Shown here piece after piece: positions 39,386 to 53,346 of a DNA stretch of 64,000 nt (position 1 is the first letter of the stretch; each line of letters starts with the position of its first letter). The stretch comes from Chromera velia (taxonomy: Eukaryota > Sar > Chromeraceae): positions 31,065 to 95,064 of the forward strand of contig JAHBMJ010000499.1 in assembly GCA_018398765.1 (NCBI GenBank). The letters run 5' to 3'. A model generated the notes under the pieces. That model was given only the letters and a program-made list of their open reading frames with translations, was not told the DNA's origin and ran no database searches. Position numbers and translations under genes: made by a program.

Positions 39386-39671
39386 ATGCATGAAGGATTT
39401 TACGCTCGCCACGCGCGAAAGATCACAGTCATTGCGGCATCAACATAAGGCAACAGATGTTAACTTGAGGTCTGTTGTTGACCCTGACTACGCAGAGCGG
39501 GCAACTGGCTCTGCTCCACCCGTCTATCCCGGTGGCTGCATGTGCGTGTTTCTGTCCAGTTTCACGACTCTTTTTTGGTCACTTTGCTTTCTTTCATTTT
39601 TCTGTGACTCTTTTTTCGGGTTGGGCTTCATTGTGTCATTCAGTCTGATTCTGAAGGAAACGCAGTCAAAG

Positions 39672-42639
39672 ATGGATCGAAAGACTACGACGCTCGGCCT
39701 CTTGTCGGCCTCTGTGGGGGCAGTGGCCGCTGCAGGCACTTTGATGGCTGCGCGTGCAAGAGCAGAAGCAGCTTTCGCCGCGTTGCAGGGACCCAAGGCG
39801 GAGAAAATCATCCGGAGAGTCTACTTCGGGAACGTCGAAGGAGAGGATAGGTCAGCCTGACTGTTTGTGTGACTATATCTTGTCCTGTTGAAGATCAGCA
39901 GAAACCGAGGCAGGCGTGGTCTCTTGATGCACTAGGACTTGTGGGTTTGAATTGTACTGGCTGGTAGCCTTTAAGTGAACGAATGTCGGAAGAAGAAAGA
40001 AAACAGGAGAGCGGGACTGACACGGCGAGGCAGGAGACGGCTAAGTGAGTGATGCCTCGGATGAGTGCGTGAAGACGAGGGAAGGGGTCCGTGTGGGGAC
40101 GCCGAACGAGACACGCAGTCTTGGCATCTGAGTCTATGCAACCGTAAGACAGGAAGGAGTCTGGTCTGCTGGGGAAAGAGGCATCCAAGAAGTTTCAAAA
40201 GATTTCCCGTTTGTATGCGATGTTGAAAGGCGTGCGTCTGCCTGTGCGTTCTCCAGCTGGCAAGTCGTGCGTGAGCGTGCATCTGTAGCTGATTGACTGG
40301 CTAGTTGAATAACTGACAGACTGGCAAAGCGACTCCACTGGTGAATGGAAGGATGGCTGAATGAATGAATTGATGAATAACTTAATTCGTGAGAAAGGGC
40401 CTCACTGACTGACTGACTGACTGACTTTTATGTGCAAGAACTGCAGAGGCCCCAACCCGATGGACCCCCCAGTCGTCCGGACTGACCCCTTCTTTTGGAT
40501 GAGAGACGACACCAGAAAGGATCCAAAGGTGGGGCAGCAAAGGAAAAGAAAGTCTGAACAGGGAAGGAAAGGGGAGGGTGGAAGGGGAACATAGAGAGAG
40601 TAACTTCAATTGAAAGGGGATTTCTGCCTCAAGTTGTCTCATGAGGTTCTCTTTCCCGTCGTGCAATCCCACTTTTCTTTCACTTGAATTCTCCCCTGCC
40701 TGAAGAGTTTCTGCTGTCATCTTTCGCAGAAGGGGGGAAGAAAATGTGCGGATGCACGCCCCCTTTCCGGTCTTCTCTTCCTTCCGGGGGCCTTTACGGA
40801 CTCTCAGCGTGGCTACAGACCCCCTAAAAAGGAGTTCTCTCTCCTTCTTCTCTCCCCTCCCCCCCCCCCCNCCCCCCCCCCCTCTCTCTGTGTGTCTGTG
40901 TGTCTGCGTGTGCGTGTCTGAGTGTGTGTGCCCTCAGATCATCGCCCACATCGAGAAAGAGAACAGACACACAGAGGCCCAGATGGCTCCCCTCAAGGGA
41001 GTTGAAGAGCAAATCTATCAGGAGTTTCTCTCTCACATGCTGGAGACAGAAAGCAAGGTCGGCCAATCATCCTCTCTCTCTCTCTCTCTGTCAACTGACA
41101 GGCAGTCAGGCAAAGAGCAAAGAGACGATGGAAGAGAATGGAAGCGAAGGCAAGCAATTGCCTCGCGGCGACCCGAGAGAGAAAACAAGAAGAAGGAACC
41201 CTCTGGTTTTCACTCTCGCTGTCCTTCCCCCTTTTCTTATTGCTCTGAAGCTCTCCTGCCCCATACCATGTATCAACCACATCGATTATGAGCAGCTCCC
41301 ATACCCCCGAGGCCTCGGGTACTACTACTACACCCGCACGGAGCAAGGCAAGAGCTACCCATTCCACTGCCGGAAGGAAAGGCCGGGGGTCGAGACGGCG
41401 CCCATTGAGGGAGAGGAGATGATCCTGGACGTGAATCGGCTCTCCGTCGGAAAGAACTACACGGATGTGGGAGGTTTGTGACTGACACTTCTCTTTCTTT
41501 TTCTTGCTTCTTTGTGTCTCTGCTGTGGGCTTTCCTCGTGTCAGTCGCGCGGTCTGTGTGTCTGGTCTGTTTTGAATTATGAGTCAAGAGAGGAAAAGGA
41601 GAAAAGAGGAGAAGAAACATTGTCTTGTCTGTGTATCTTCCCGCCTGCGTACTTTCGCTGATCAGCTGCTTACCGTTTTTGTGCGCGTGAATGGCCACTT
41701 TTCAGTCTCCATCCCTGTTGGGTTCTTTCTTTCTCAATTTTCCCTGATGCTGTATCCGATTGCGATGCCGGCTCCATTTCTGTCCGTGATGTGCGCGTCT
41801 GACTGCTCCAAAATACACACATACGCACACTTCCACATCCAGAGAGAGATCTGCTCTGTCTCGGTCGCTCTCTGTGTCCCTAGCTCTGTCTGTTGGAATG
41901 AATTCGATCGAGCATTCATGAATGCAGTCGTGGAGCCCTCGCCTGACCACTCTCTTGTGGGGATCTCTGCCGACTTTTCGGGTACGTCGGCAGCGAGATG
42001 ATATTTCGACGACTGCATGGTTTCCTTTTCCTTCCAGTTCAGTTCTTTCTCCCCCCCTTTTTGATTTGACGGTCCTTCATTTTTTTGCATGTCTCGGTAT
42101 CACGCAACCATGTCTGCGTGTCCGAGCGCTGGAGAAAATGTGCGCCCCTGCTGCTCAGATTGTGTTCCATCGACTTTTCGATGACCTCTTTTGGCTCGGA
42201 AGAAGCGCCTTTTGATTCGTCTCTGCTTCCCCCCTCTGCAAGTGAAGTGTGCATCAAGAGAAACGTTCTGTTCATCAAAGAGCAATTCTCACACCGTCTG
42301 CCTGAGCAGGATACGAGACGTACGAAATTTTCTTCCGAGTGGCGGGCACAGGTCCGTTTCGTTCGTGTATTCTTGTTTTTCTTTTGCTTGCTGACTCGTT
42401 TTTGTCTCTGTAGCCTCTTTTCTGACTGGCCGTTGACTGACGGAGAAAGTGAGTCGGCTGAGGGTTGTTTGAGATCCTTGCGCACACTGCAAATTGTCTT
42501 TTCATTCACCGTGGCAGGCAGGCCATTCCGTTTACTTCTTCGTCTGCGGACTCGTGGCCCGTCGATTTTTCACTTTCTGGTGTGGACCGCATCCGCTTTG
42601 TAGTGTGTGTGCGAGTGTCTCTAATTGCATTTGTGTGTG

Positions 42640-42687
<48 letters not shown>

Positions 42688-42846
42688 TGTGTGTGCATAT
42701 GTTAATGTGTGTATGTATGTGTGTGAATGTGTGTTGCGAGAGAGACTTGTTTCCAGAGGAGCCCCGGGGAGAGACGCTGAAGGACGTGGACAGCACAATC
42801 GTTTGGGGGACTGATAACTCAACAGTCTTCTACTTGGTCAGTCAAG

Positions 42847-42882
<36 letters not shown>

Positions 42883-45800
42883 CAACAAAACTCCAACTGC
42901 AAAAGAGAAGTTCACCACACACACACACACACAGATTGGTTCTCTGGGAGGGAGGGAGGGAGGGAGGGAGGGGCAAGTGGCAGTGGCAGGCAGGCCGATG
43001 CATAGGGCGAGTTCTCATTTTGCATTGTCTTCACTTGTGGTCTTGTTTTGCCGCTTTCCTGCCAGGCTCTTTTTTGCATTCTGAATGTGACGCTCCCCTG
43101 TGGAACGGCCAGATGTCCTTCCCCCTCCTCTGTAGCCTCTGGGGGGAAATTTCGTTTTTTCTTCGAGCATCTGTTGTCTTTTCTTACTGGGGAGGTGAGA
43201 AGGTTTGGTCAGTCAAGTTCCATTTCCTCATGTGTTTCCTTCAAGTCGAGTCTCATCTCTGCCTTCTTTTGCTTACCGTCTGTACTTTCTTTCTACTCTG
43301 TTTGTTGCAGACCTTTGATGAAGAACACAGGTGAGTCGGCGTGTGAGGGCCTGGGTGGGAGTGCATAGAGTGACTTATTCATTCTTTGACTCTCTCTCTC
43401 TCCCTTTCTCTTTCTCTCCATCTCGCTATCTCTATCCGTCTTCACCCCTTTGTGTGTCTGTGTGTGAACCTCTCTTTTTGAAGGTCTTTTCTTTCGTCTA
43501 TCATTTCTCGGTCTTCCCTCTCTCGATCATCTCTCGTCGGATCCGCTCCCTTGCCCTTCGCCTCTTTTCTTTCTCGCGTCTCTGAGTCTGCCCCTGTCCT
43601 TTTCTCAAACCATTCAGTCGAATGAGTTTATCTTTTTGAATACATGCATGCATGCATGCAGACCTCACAAGGTGTGGATGCACACACTCGGTACCCCTCA
43701 GTCGGACGACATTCTCCTTTTCACGGAGGACGATAAGCGCTTTTGGTTAGTTGAGCGGACTTTTTCTTTCTGCTTTCGCGGAATCTGTTGGGATCTGGAG
43801 TCCGGTCGGGTGGAATTTTTGTCATTCTTTTTCTGCACAGACAAAGTAGAGGTCGTTGTCTCTCATTCCGATGTTCCGTCAAGATCGAAGAATGCGCATG
43901 TACACAACAGCTTGTGTGTGAGTGTGTGTGTGTGTGTGTGCAGGGTGGGTGTCGACAAATCAAACAGCGGGCGATTTCTCCTCATTGGCACTGGGTCGAA
44001 AGTGCAGGACGAGTACTGGTTCGTGGATCTGAAGGTGCGTAGGGAGTTCTCTCACGGATTTTAATTTTTCTTTTCTGCTGTCAACAGTGTATGCGTGCTT
44101 CTTGCTTTCCTTTCTTGTCTGTCTTGTCATTTGAAATATTCCCTGAGTCGATCCTCGCAAAGAGAGGGAGATAGATCACTTAATGTGCTTCTCCCATCTC
44201 CCTGCCAGTGAGGTCCTTTCGTTTTTAAAAAGCATAAAATGAAGAAAACACCTTTTGCCTTCATGCATCTTCACCTGTTTGCTTTCCGTTTTCTCCTTTC
44301 TTTTCTTTTGCTTTCGCCTCCCTTTGTGCAGGACGTGAAGGGGGCCGACGCGCACAAGAAGGCCGCACAGCAAGTGAAGTGCATGCAGAAGAGACTGCCG
44401 GACGTCGGTCCTCTCTCCGTTGTCTTCTTTCAGCTTGCTCTACTGTCTGCGTGTTTTTTTTTTTGAAATCCTACTGGAGGGCTTTTTTCCGTGAAAAAGA
44501 AAGCGGGAAGTGCTCGTTTGATTCTTGCCGGGGAATAAAATTAAACCCTTTGGTTGCATGAACCGTTTTGTTTTTGCGTTTTTACGGAGATTTTCTTTCC
44601 TTTCTTCTCTGTGCATGTGCACGCAGCTCCGGTATGATGTCGAGCACTGGGGGGACTCCTTCTACATGGTCACCAACAAGGACGGGGCCAAAAACGGGAA
44701 GATCATGAAGTCGGTCAGAGAAGGAAAGGGCGTGGGGACACACATTTGATTTTTTTTAGCCCGATTTCCAAACAGAACAGACAAACCAGACACAAGGATC
44801 AGCAGAAATATGATAAAGCCGGAGAGAGAAGGATCGAGACGGGGTGTCCCTCCTCTCTTTTGGTTTTCAGTTTGATCTCTTCGCAAGAAAGAGAAAAGGG
44901 ATGTGTGGAACAAAGCTGGACAGGAGAAGTAAAAGTTGTTGTGCAGACCTGCTCAGCTGTCTTTCTCTTTCGCAGGTCTCATCCTCTCTCCCTCTCTTAG
45001 CCTACTCATTGCTTTTTCGTCTGTGTGTTTGTGTGTATCTGTATGCAAACAAATGCAGGACTCCGATCTCGAGTCCGGGAGTTTCCAGTTGGAAGGAACT
45101 GTTCCCCTACAACTCGGCTGTGCAGTACAAACGATTGCTGCCGTTCAAGGTGCGTTGTGTGCGTGTGAAACAAAGAGAGAGAGGGGGGGGGAGGGAGGGA
45201 GGGAGAGAGAGTGAATGGATCGATGAGGGCATTCAACGACGTTTTTCCCTTTCTCTTCAATTGAGCGATCTCGAGGGGGCCTCTGTCTGTCTTGAGTTCT
45301 TCGGATTTGAATCTCCTCTTGCATGCATGTCAGTCATGCTTGTCTGAGCACAGTTTTCAACGGTATGGCCGTCGGTGCTTGGACGGACAAAAAGGAAGGA
45401 GAGGGATCCTGTCTGTGTACATGCAGCCGGTGAGGAAAGGAAACAGAGGGTGCATGGATTCATGGACAATCAAGGGAGAGGCTTGGAGGATCCAAGAGAG
45501 AGAAAAAAAAGGTCTCTCTCACCTGCTCTGTCACCCTGATTGTATTTCTGCTCGGTCTGCTTCTCATGCGTGGCAAACTCATGGGTGGAGCAAGGTAGAT
45601 TTTTTGTTCCAGCTCGTCTTTCGTCCGTCGCCTTTCTTGTTCCATCGCCCCGCCGCTTCATGTCATTTCATTTCTTCCTCCGGCCCCTCTGTCCCCATCC
45701 TTCCTTCCTTCCTTCCTTCCTTTCTGCCATTCCCTTCTCGTGCGACATGAACAAATGAGTGCATGCAGAACAAGATTGCGGTCTCAGGAAGAGAAGGAGG

Positions 45801-47451
45801 CTTCTCCCAGGTGTGGGTACTCGATCCGGCCTCAGGTATGCGTGTCTCTCCTTTTCCGTCGGGTCTATTTGTCTAGCCGTAATGCTTGTTTGGAGGCATG
45901 CAGCCAAAAGGTGAATGAGATCGTCAACCGGCTGTCCGCCTCACTCTGTGTGTTTGTCTGTGAACTGTTGCAAGTAGAAGACCGAGAAAGGGGCAAGTCT
46001 CGATGGAAAGCAGACACAAGAAAAGAGAAAAGAAAAGACGCGAGTGTATTTCGATCTCTGTTCGTCCCTCTCTCTCCCTCTCTCTCTCCGTGCGCGCGTC
46101 CGTGTGTGTGTGTCTCTCTCTACCCCTCTATATGTGTGTGTGCGTGTGTGTGTGTTTGTGAGTGAATGCAAGTGAATGAACACTCAAACGATTTTCTCCT
46201 TCGCGCCGCGCCTTCACGGACGAATGAACGTCCATGCGTGGGTGCAGGAAAGATCGGGAGGGTCCCCATGGAAGAGGAGGCGCACATGGCCTGGATTTCC
46301 TCGAATTATTTGTTCGAGACGGAGCTGCTGAGATTCGGGGTGGGTGGNNNGGGGGGGGGGGGGCGGTGGTTGATCTTTGTGCGCAGAGATGGTCCTGACG
46401 ACTTGTCGCTGGTTGTGTCTATTCCAAGCGAGCCTCTCAATTCCCTCCCCCCTTCCGTTTCGTTCACTTCTCTTTCTCGCTCCTCATCAGTGCTAATGAC
46501 CATATTTGTGCCTACCTCTCATCCCTTTATCTCCGTTTCCCTCTTTCCCCTCCCTCTTTCCCTCTGTGTCCAATCGACCATTCAATCAATCCTTCGTGCA
46601 GTACTCCAGCTTGACAACCCCCTCTTCTCTGTTGGACTACAACATGACAAAAGGGTCAGCGAAGGTCCAGAAAAGGTAGAAATGACTGAATTTTCTTTCC
46701 GAAAAAGAAAAAGGAGGGCTGGTTTTCTTTTCGTCTCCCCTGAACACATACAGATTGTTATGCGCCTTTCGAGGAAGGAAAGAAGACTCGGCCCGCCAAC
46801 TGGATTTCTTCATTTCCAAATGCATGCACTGATCCTGTTCCTCGTGTTCACTTTCCTTCTTCTCGTGGGTGCGTTATACCAGTTCTCTTGCCTTTTCCCT
46901 CCCTCTTGCCTGCTTTTCACCGTCTCTGCGTGTACAAATCATCTGAATGTCTTTCAAGCCCTTCTGTTGATCCAATTTACGACCCAGACAGTGCAAAATG
47001 ACCAACGAATCAACAGCAAAATTGGATGTCTATCTCAATATCCTGCCCCATATGCAGAACCTCCGAGCTCCTCTGGCAACAGAATGTGCCTAACTATGTG
47101 CCTGAGGAGGTGGGTCTGCCGAGCTGTTGAGAGAAGATGGACATGGAAGGAAGGATCAGAATGCAGAAGAGAACTTGAAGATTCGTGTGTCATGAAAAAA
47201 AAAAATCCTCTTTTTTAGGCATGTCTGCGCAATGGCGTTGCTTCTTTCCTTTTCAGGCAATGCATTCCTCTCCCTTCTGGCTCTTACGAGCGTTCTTCAT
47301 GTCGAAGAAAGCAGAGAAGTGCCTCTTTCTCATCTGGTTGTTTGTACCTTCCTTGTGTTCTGCTGTGCTTCCCCTTCTGGCAGTATGAAGCTCAACGAAT
47401 AGTGGCTCCCTCTCACGATGGGACTCTCATTCCGATGTCAATCGTCTACAG
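39672..47451 (+). other. oligopeptidase B exons 1-18, leader and propeller
   Basis: Exons: 39672-39850, 40447-40528, 40938-41057, 41296-41473, 41928-41981, 42522-42541, 42741-42836, 43311-43330, 43662-43745, 43944-44034, 44332-44403, 44627-44709, 45059-45149, 45769-45835, 46248-46339, 46602-46675, 47058-47109, 47384-47451. Exons 6 and 8 are 20-base microexons. Exon 8 (TFDEEHR) is well supported by flanking family motifs; exon 6 (GHSVYFF) is placed by family fit and weaker splice sites. Exon 4's acceptor could lie three bases upstream. Single- or triple-N gaps at 40871 and 46348-46350 fall in introns. Confidence 0.8.
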
Positions 47452-50400
47452 GTGGGTCCGCTGGTCAGATTGAATGACAGGAAGGAAGTTGGGCGAGCCA
47501 AACAACTTTCCAAAACATATGCAAAAGACTGCTTCGTGGGCCCTTGCGGTTTTCTTCTCGCGAGCTTTTCCGAAACGACAAAGAGAAATACAACATAAGG
47601 ACAGTGTGAAGTACTCATAGAAGGAGCGAAAGTGTGGTCTTCCTTGTGTGTTTGAGGCGGCGGGGGTTGTGTGCCTCTGTGTTAAATCAGAGCATCTCAT
47701 TTGTGTTTAGATGACCGCTTTTTGTGTTGACCGCAATGATCGTGCCGCAGCAAGAAGGTCTACCCGGAGGGACCCGAGAAAGCCTCGAGGGAGAAGGAGC
47801 CGGTGCCTACGATGCTCTACGGTTGGTTGGTATGTGGGTCTGTCTGGGAGTGTCTTCTGGCCCTTCTGCCCGCACACTCTTTGCTTTTGTCTGTGCGACT
47901 GAATGTCTGTCCCTGCTTTTCGGCCCAATTTACATCTTTGCCCGTGTTTTTGAGTCTTTCTTGGGAGCAGATTTTGAAACATGCATCCTGTTGAGGATTT
48001 AGAAAGGAAGGAAGGAAGACGGCAAGTACATGCAGGCTCTCTGTCGGTTCTGGCTCTGCTCCTTCTTCCCACTCCATTTCTCTCTCTCTCTCTCTCTGTC
48101 CCTCCCCCCCCCTCTGTGTGTGTGTGTGTGTGTGTGTGTACAGGGTACGGGTCATACGGCGTGTCTGTGGACCCCTCCTTTGACTTCAAGAGGTCTGTCT
48201 GTCTGTCGGCCTGGAGCTCTGTTACTCTTCCCCTGAGACGCCGCCACGAGAAAAGAAAAAAACAGAAGAAAATGAAAGAAAGGCTCGGTCTGTCTGTCTG
48301 TCTGTCAGTTTGTCTTCTGGAAACCATATAGTCTGTCTTCTGAAAGAAACGAAGAGAAAAAGGAAAGAAAAGACGATACATTATGTTTGTCTGTCTGTCT
48401 GCTGTCTGTCTGGTCAGTTTGTCTGTCTGCATGGCCTCTGGTGGTGGTGGTAGAGGGAGGGTCGAGAGAGGGGCAGAACCTCGGGTCAATGAGGTTGACA
48501 TTCACCTGCATACATATGCGTATACACACACGTATCGTAGACACACTCATGCGGATACACACGCACCGAGAAAAATGACTGAAAGGGATGGGGCCAGAGG
48601 GAGGGAACACCCACCCAGAGAGGACAGGGCAGCTCTCTAGTCGATCTGTGTTCTTTCAGTGAATTCGCGTGGTGGGCTCCGCGTCTCTTTCACATTTCCA
48701 TGAAAGTAGACAGATTCATTGGGGGAACATGGACATGCACTCCACACACATTCACACCCACATACACGCATTCGCACGCGCATCACACGCTGCAAAGCAC
48801 GCCACCAGTCTGTTTGTCTGTCTGGCTAATTGCAGAATTCCCCTTTTGAACAGAGGCATGGTGTACGCAATTGCACACATTCGAGGGGGCGGTGAGATGG
48901 GACGGCCCTGGTAGGTTTCATCTTCTCTCTCTCTCTTCTTGATTTTTTTGCGGACCGACCCATTGTTTCTCTGCATGCTTCTTTGCTTGCTCAGTCAAAG
49001 AGAGGGACACTTTGATCAGTAGGGGAATGACTTTTGCGAGCGGAGCAGTCCCCGATGGGTCATCTATCTTGTGTTGTTCTTTCTTTTCCTGTCGACGAAT
49101 TCTTTGACGTGTGCGAAAAGAAAACGCAGCCGAGGCGGGACCACAGAGAGTCTTCTGGTCCGTCTTTGCATTTTTGAAGGAACTTGATGTGCTTGTCTGG
49201 GTCTACTTACAGGTACGAGGACGAGGGTAAGTTCTTGACGAAAAAGAACACGTTTTTGGACTTCGTGGCGGCGGCAGAGCGGCTGACGGGGCCTGACGGG
49301 TTCACTTCACCGGAGCGTCTGGGGATTACGGGTCGGAGCGCTGGGGGGCTCTTGATTGGTGGGTCGGTGGGTGGGTGGGTCGCCTGCTGCCTGCCGTTTA
49401 TGATTGATCTCTTGTGTATATGGGTGAGAGAGAATGCGGCGTGCAGAGGTAATGATATGATGAATCATGATGATGAGATGGTGGTGCTTCGTTCTGCAGG
49501 TGCCACTCTGAACCTGCGTCCCGATTTGTTCGGTGCTGCGGTTGCTGACGTTCCCTTTGTGGACGTGATGACGACGGTCGGTCAGTGAGTTGGCTAGTCA
49601 GTGAGGCTGCATGTGTGGCTGTCTGTGCGTCCGCTGCGATTCCTTCTGAACAAAATTCCCTCTTTCTGTCTGCGCCGGTTTCTTTCTGCTGGAAAGATGA
49701 AAGGTCCGGCGCGAAGGAAAGGCAGTGAGCCTAGGGAGTGAACGAATGAAAGAAAGAAAGACAGGAAGAAAGAAAGTTGGCTCATCTTCTCACGCGATTT
49801 GCTTTCCTCGTCTTTCCTGATTTCTTCCGTCTTTCTCCCTCTATATGTGGCTGCGTTCCTCTCCTGCCAGCTCCTTGGAGTCCGCCTCCCTCCTTATTTC
49901 TTTCCTTGCTTCCTTCCTCTCTTCATGCATCTAGATATGCGACCCTTCAATTCCTCTCTTCATGCATCTAGATGTGCGACCCTTCAATTCCTCTCTTCAT
50001 GCATCTAGATGTGCGACCCTTCAATTCCTCTCTTCATGCATCTAGATGTGCGACCCTTCAATTCCTCTCACCGTGGGAGAGTGGGAGGAGTGGGGCAACC
50101 CGAACGAACAAAAATTCTTCTACTACATGCTCGAGTACTCACCGTACGACAACATCAGGTTGGATGGACTTCAGGCAGGCAGGCAGGCAGAAAGGAACTT
50201 CAAGCGCAGTGCATGATCTTCTCTCTCTCTTTGCTTGCATGGACAGGCAGGCAGCTGAAGGAAAAAAGGAAGAACACTCACTGATCGTCTAGACGTCTTC
50301 CTTGGACATGCATCTCAGAATTCTCAGAGAAAAGAAGGGTTGCGCTGCTCCTTCCATCCGTTGTTTTTGCATTTCCAGATGTACGTGACAACACGCAGGA

Positions 50401-51470
50401 TCGAGGCCTGCATGAGTGGAATGGAAAGAGAGGCTTCAGGGGTCAATTTCTTGTTTTCATTCATTCATTCATTCATTGCTTTGTGTCGAGACGAAGAGTG
50501 ATCACCTATCCCCATATGACAGTAACTGTTTTGGCCATCTCCCTGCGATCTGCTTCATCCTCCTTTCCTCGGTCTGATCTGATCCACCCTTCGCCTGCCT
50601 GCAGACACGAGAAATACCCCGCCCTCCTGGTCACGGCCGGCCTGAACGACCCCAGGGTCGCCTACTGGGAGCCGTGCAAGTGGTCAGTCAGTCAGGCAGG
50701 CAGCTGGATCGCTTTCGGCCCTGCAGGTGTTGTCTTCAGATCTTTCTTTGGCTGCTCCGGTTGATCGCCTTAATTTGGAAATTCGTGGTTTGTCGCTCCC
50801 CGTTTCCTTCCCGCACTGCAGCGCGTCGGCTTTCTTCTTTCCAGATTGCAATTGCATCTTCTGCTTAATTTTTCGCTCAGCTTTCAAGTGAGGAATCTGT
50901 GTTCTGACTGCTTTCAGGGTCGCGAAGCTTCGTGAGACAAAAAACGACTCGCACCAGGTCCTGCTGAAAGTTGACATGAGCTCCGGTCACTTTTCGGCTT
51001 CAGACAGGTGAGCGCATGGGAAGATCTTTGCAGATAGGAAAGGTGTCACAGAAAGGTTGCTCAGACAGTTTTTTGTGTGCCTGTCTTTCGCCCCACACGT
51101 TTCTATGCACACTTACATGTGTGTACGTAGGTGGGTGAGTGAATGTGTGTGTGCGTGTTTGCGAGCGCGTGCAGGAGCTTGCATGTGTGTCCATATTGTT
51201 CCTCTGTTTTCCTTCTGTTTCTGTCTCCCCGCCTTTCTATTAAATTGTCGAGACCTTCTTGTCTCCGCGTCAGCAACAATATGCGCGTGAAGCCCAAGTT
51301 GGTTGTTTTTGACTGGTTTCTTTTGGCCGTCTGCTGAATAAATCACTCACTGCAGGTACAAAAACATGAGAGAGCGCGCGTTTGAATACGCGTTTGTGGT
51401 CGACCGGCTCGGCTGCAAGGATCTGTTGCCGTGTCATCAGAAGGGGGGGAGGGGAGAATGCACAAAATGA
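39672..51470 (+). CDS. oligopeptidase B (S9A serine peptidase)
   Basis: Cleaves oligopeptides after basic residues. A seven-bladed propeller restricts access to an alpha/beta-hydrolase domain. The model has 27 exons, 2,337 coding bases and about 778 residues, slightly above the usual 690-730 owing to an N-terminal extension. Diagnostic blocks: DPFFWMRDD near the N-terminus, [73 protein letters not shown], and the nucleophile motif GRSAGG. The triad reads Ser615, Asp700 (GLNDPRV) and His735 (SSGHFSA). The start at ATG 39672 gives a hydrophobic stretch ([20 protein letters not shown]) that could be a signal anchor or organelle leader. The frame is open further upstream to 39390, so the start is not certain. 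Exons 6-7 are the weakest part of the model. Confidence 0.92.
47751..51470 (+). other. oligopeptidase B exons 19-27, catalytic domain
   Basis: Exons: 47751-47821, 48144-48192, 48836-48910, 49213-49358, 49500-49576, 50046-50158, 50605-50682, 50918-51007, 51356-51470. The catalytic serine codon is 49337-49339. Family-conserved [11 protein letters not shown] spans exon 23, joining to [19 protein letters not shown] in exon 24. The histidine context is GHFSASDR rather than the more usual GHGGxSGR. The protein ends with a short Gly/Lys tail before TGA 51468-51470. Confidence 0.9.
49920..50067 (+). repeat. four 37-bp tandem repeats containing the exon 24 splice acceptor
   Basis: Copies are 49920-49956, 49957-49993, 49994-50030 and 50031-50067. 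Each holds TGCATCTAG followed by AT(G/A)TGCGACCCTTCAATTC, that is, the 3' splice site plus the first 22 bases of exon 24 of oligopeptidase B. Copy 4 carries the acceptor used in the model. Copy 1 differs by one base; copies 2-4 are identical. Confidence 0.9.
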
Positions 51471-53346
51471 GAGAGAATCGATCCGGACGGAGGGAGGGAG
51501 GGAGGGAGGCTGATCAAAAGTGGCGGCATCGAGCTCAATGGGGGGTCGACCCTCAGAGAGTGACAGACGCCCAGAGCTTTCTTTCGTGAACCTAAGTTGT
51601 GCCATGCACTCTTTTGTTTACACGGCACCTCGGATTGTTTGAACATTCGTTCCCGGGATCGTGTAGAGAACAATTTTGATGGTGGTGTACGTGACATTCT
51701 TTCAGGCCTTCAAGTTTTTTCTTTTGCATTCGGTCTTAGATCTGTGCTGATTGGTCTTTTTCTTTCACCGCTTGGACGGGTGCCTTCCTTTTTCAGGTTA
51801 TGCAGATGCTGTGTGTGCATGGCATTGGTGTGACGAAACCCCAGATGTCAGCAATTGTGCTCAATGGATCAGTGTATGGCACCTTACTACTACTGTACGA
51901 TTATTGAAGTTGGGTCAAAAGCGAAGGATCAATCAGAACCGCTCATTTAGTAGTGGTGTTGGCAAACGACTACCAGCAATGATGAGCAATCATTTATAGA
52001 AAGTTTGTTTCTTGATACGGCTAGGCCGGGCTAGCAACTGTGGCACCAACTGCGATTTTTGAGTGAATCTTCAATCATCACCGATTCATCAATTCAATGG
52101 ATGAATCTACATAAATATAAATACGTGTTGTTGAATTCATAGACCTTAAAATGGCTTAAATATTAAATTAACAGTAGGAAAAATGTATTGTTAAGTCTAG
52201 TGTTAAGGGCTAACTTAAGGCTGAGAGGCGGCTTAATTGCCGGTACAGTCATGTAGCGGTACTCCCCGGCTTTAATTCACCAACTCAAATCAACAAAATG
52301 TTTGGGTAAGATAGGAGCTAATAGGAACACAAAGAATAGAAAAAATTTTTTGATTGGCAACACAGAAACCAAAAGTTTTTAAAAAAGTTTTGACTAAAGT
52401 CTAGACTAGAGTTTTTATGAATCATGAATTTGCTAGTAAGTTTGTTAAAATTCATTTAAAATCTAGTTTAAAATATAATGATACCTGTAGATTAGCGTGT
52501 ATACAGCAGCAATTTTAAATTTGTTTTCAGACTTAATTGTTTCTAGACGTCTGCAGTATTAAAAAGTGCTAGAAAAAGTGTTATAAACATTTTTTAAGAG
52601 CATTTCCTGGTATAATCAAAAGCTTGGGTACTAAAACTTGGTCTAAAAGCTAGTCTAAAAGCCTAAGTGAAAGGCAAGTCAACTTGCACTGTAGTTTTGC
52701 AGTGTTGTACTGCCTGTGCTGACTTGGCGAACGCTAGACGCCTGATCACTAGCCTTATTATGGGCTAGGTTATGGGCCAATCTAGGAGCCAATAGTATTC
52801 ATTGACATATGCCTAGTACTATAATAATAATGATGGTGATGATGATATTATCATGATGATGATGAAAAAGCAAGTGAGATGTGACTTGAGATCCTGTGTC
52901 TCAGGCTAGTCCTGTGCTATAGGTCCTGTGTCCTAACTCTTTATATAATTTGTACCTAGAACTGCACAACCTTTGGACGACTGGTTTAATGAATTAAGTA
53001 GAATTAAGTATGGCAACAGTTACAAGTTGAACAGTAGACGCCAGAGCAGAGGTATGTGGTGTGTTTGACGTCTAGGCCTGCTGTACTGCAACCATGCTAG
53101 CCACTACGTGTCTTCGGCATTTTCGTTCCTTTTCGTTTTTTTTTTGAATACGTGGGTACGTCTAAATGCAGTTCGGAGAACTCTCATTTTTCATCGCATC
53201 GGCCTGATACGAGAGAAAAGACGCTCTTCAAGAAGAGAGAGTTAACGAAGGTAGCTGGGAAAGAAGAGTCCATTCATTTATCTGCGACCGTTCACTAATC
53301 TTCTTCATAACCACAGACGATCGAGTGAAGAGAGGGAACTGTATGC
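51471..53346. other. convergent intergenic region with AT-rich island 3
   Basis: 51471-51870 is ordinary sequence, probably the peptidase 3' UTR. About 51880-53100 is AT-rich, poor in CpG and without any ORF of 60 codons. It contains a TGATGATGAT microsatellite near 52830-52865 and many CTAG and TCTAG words. 53100-53346 returns to normal composition and is probably the 3' end of the minus-strand gene. Confidence 0.6.
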
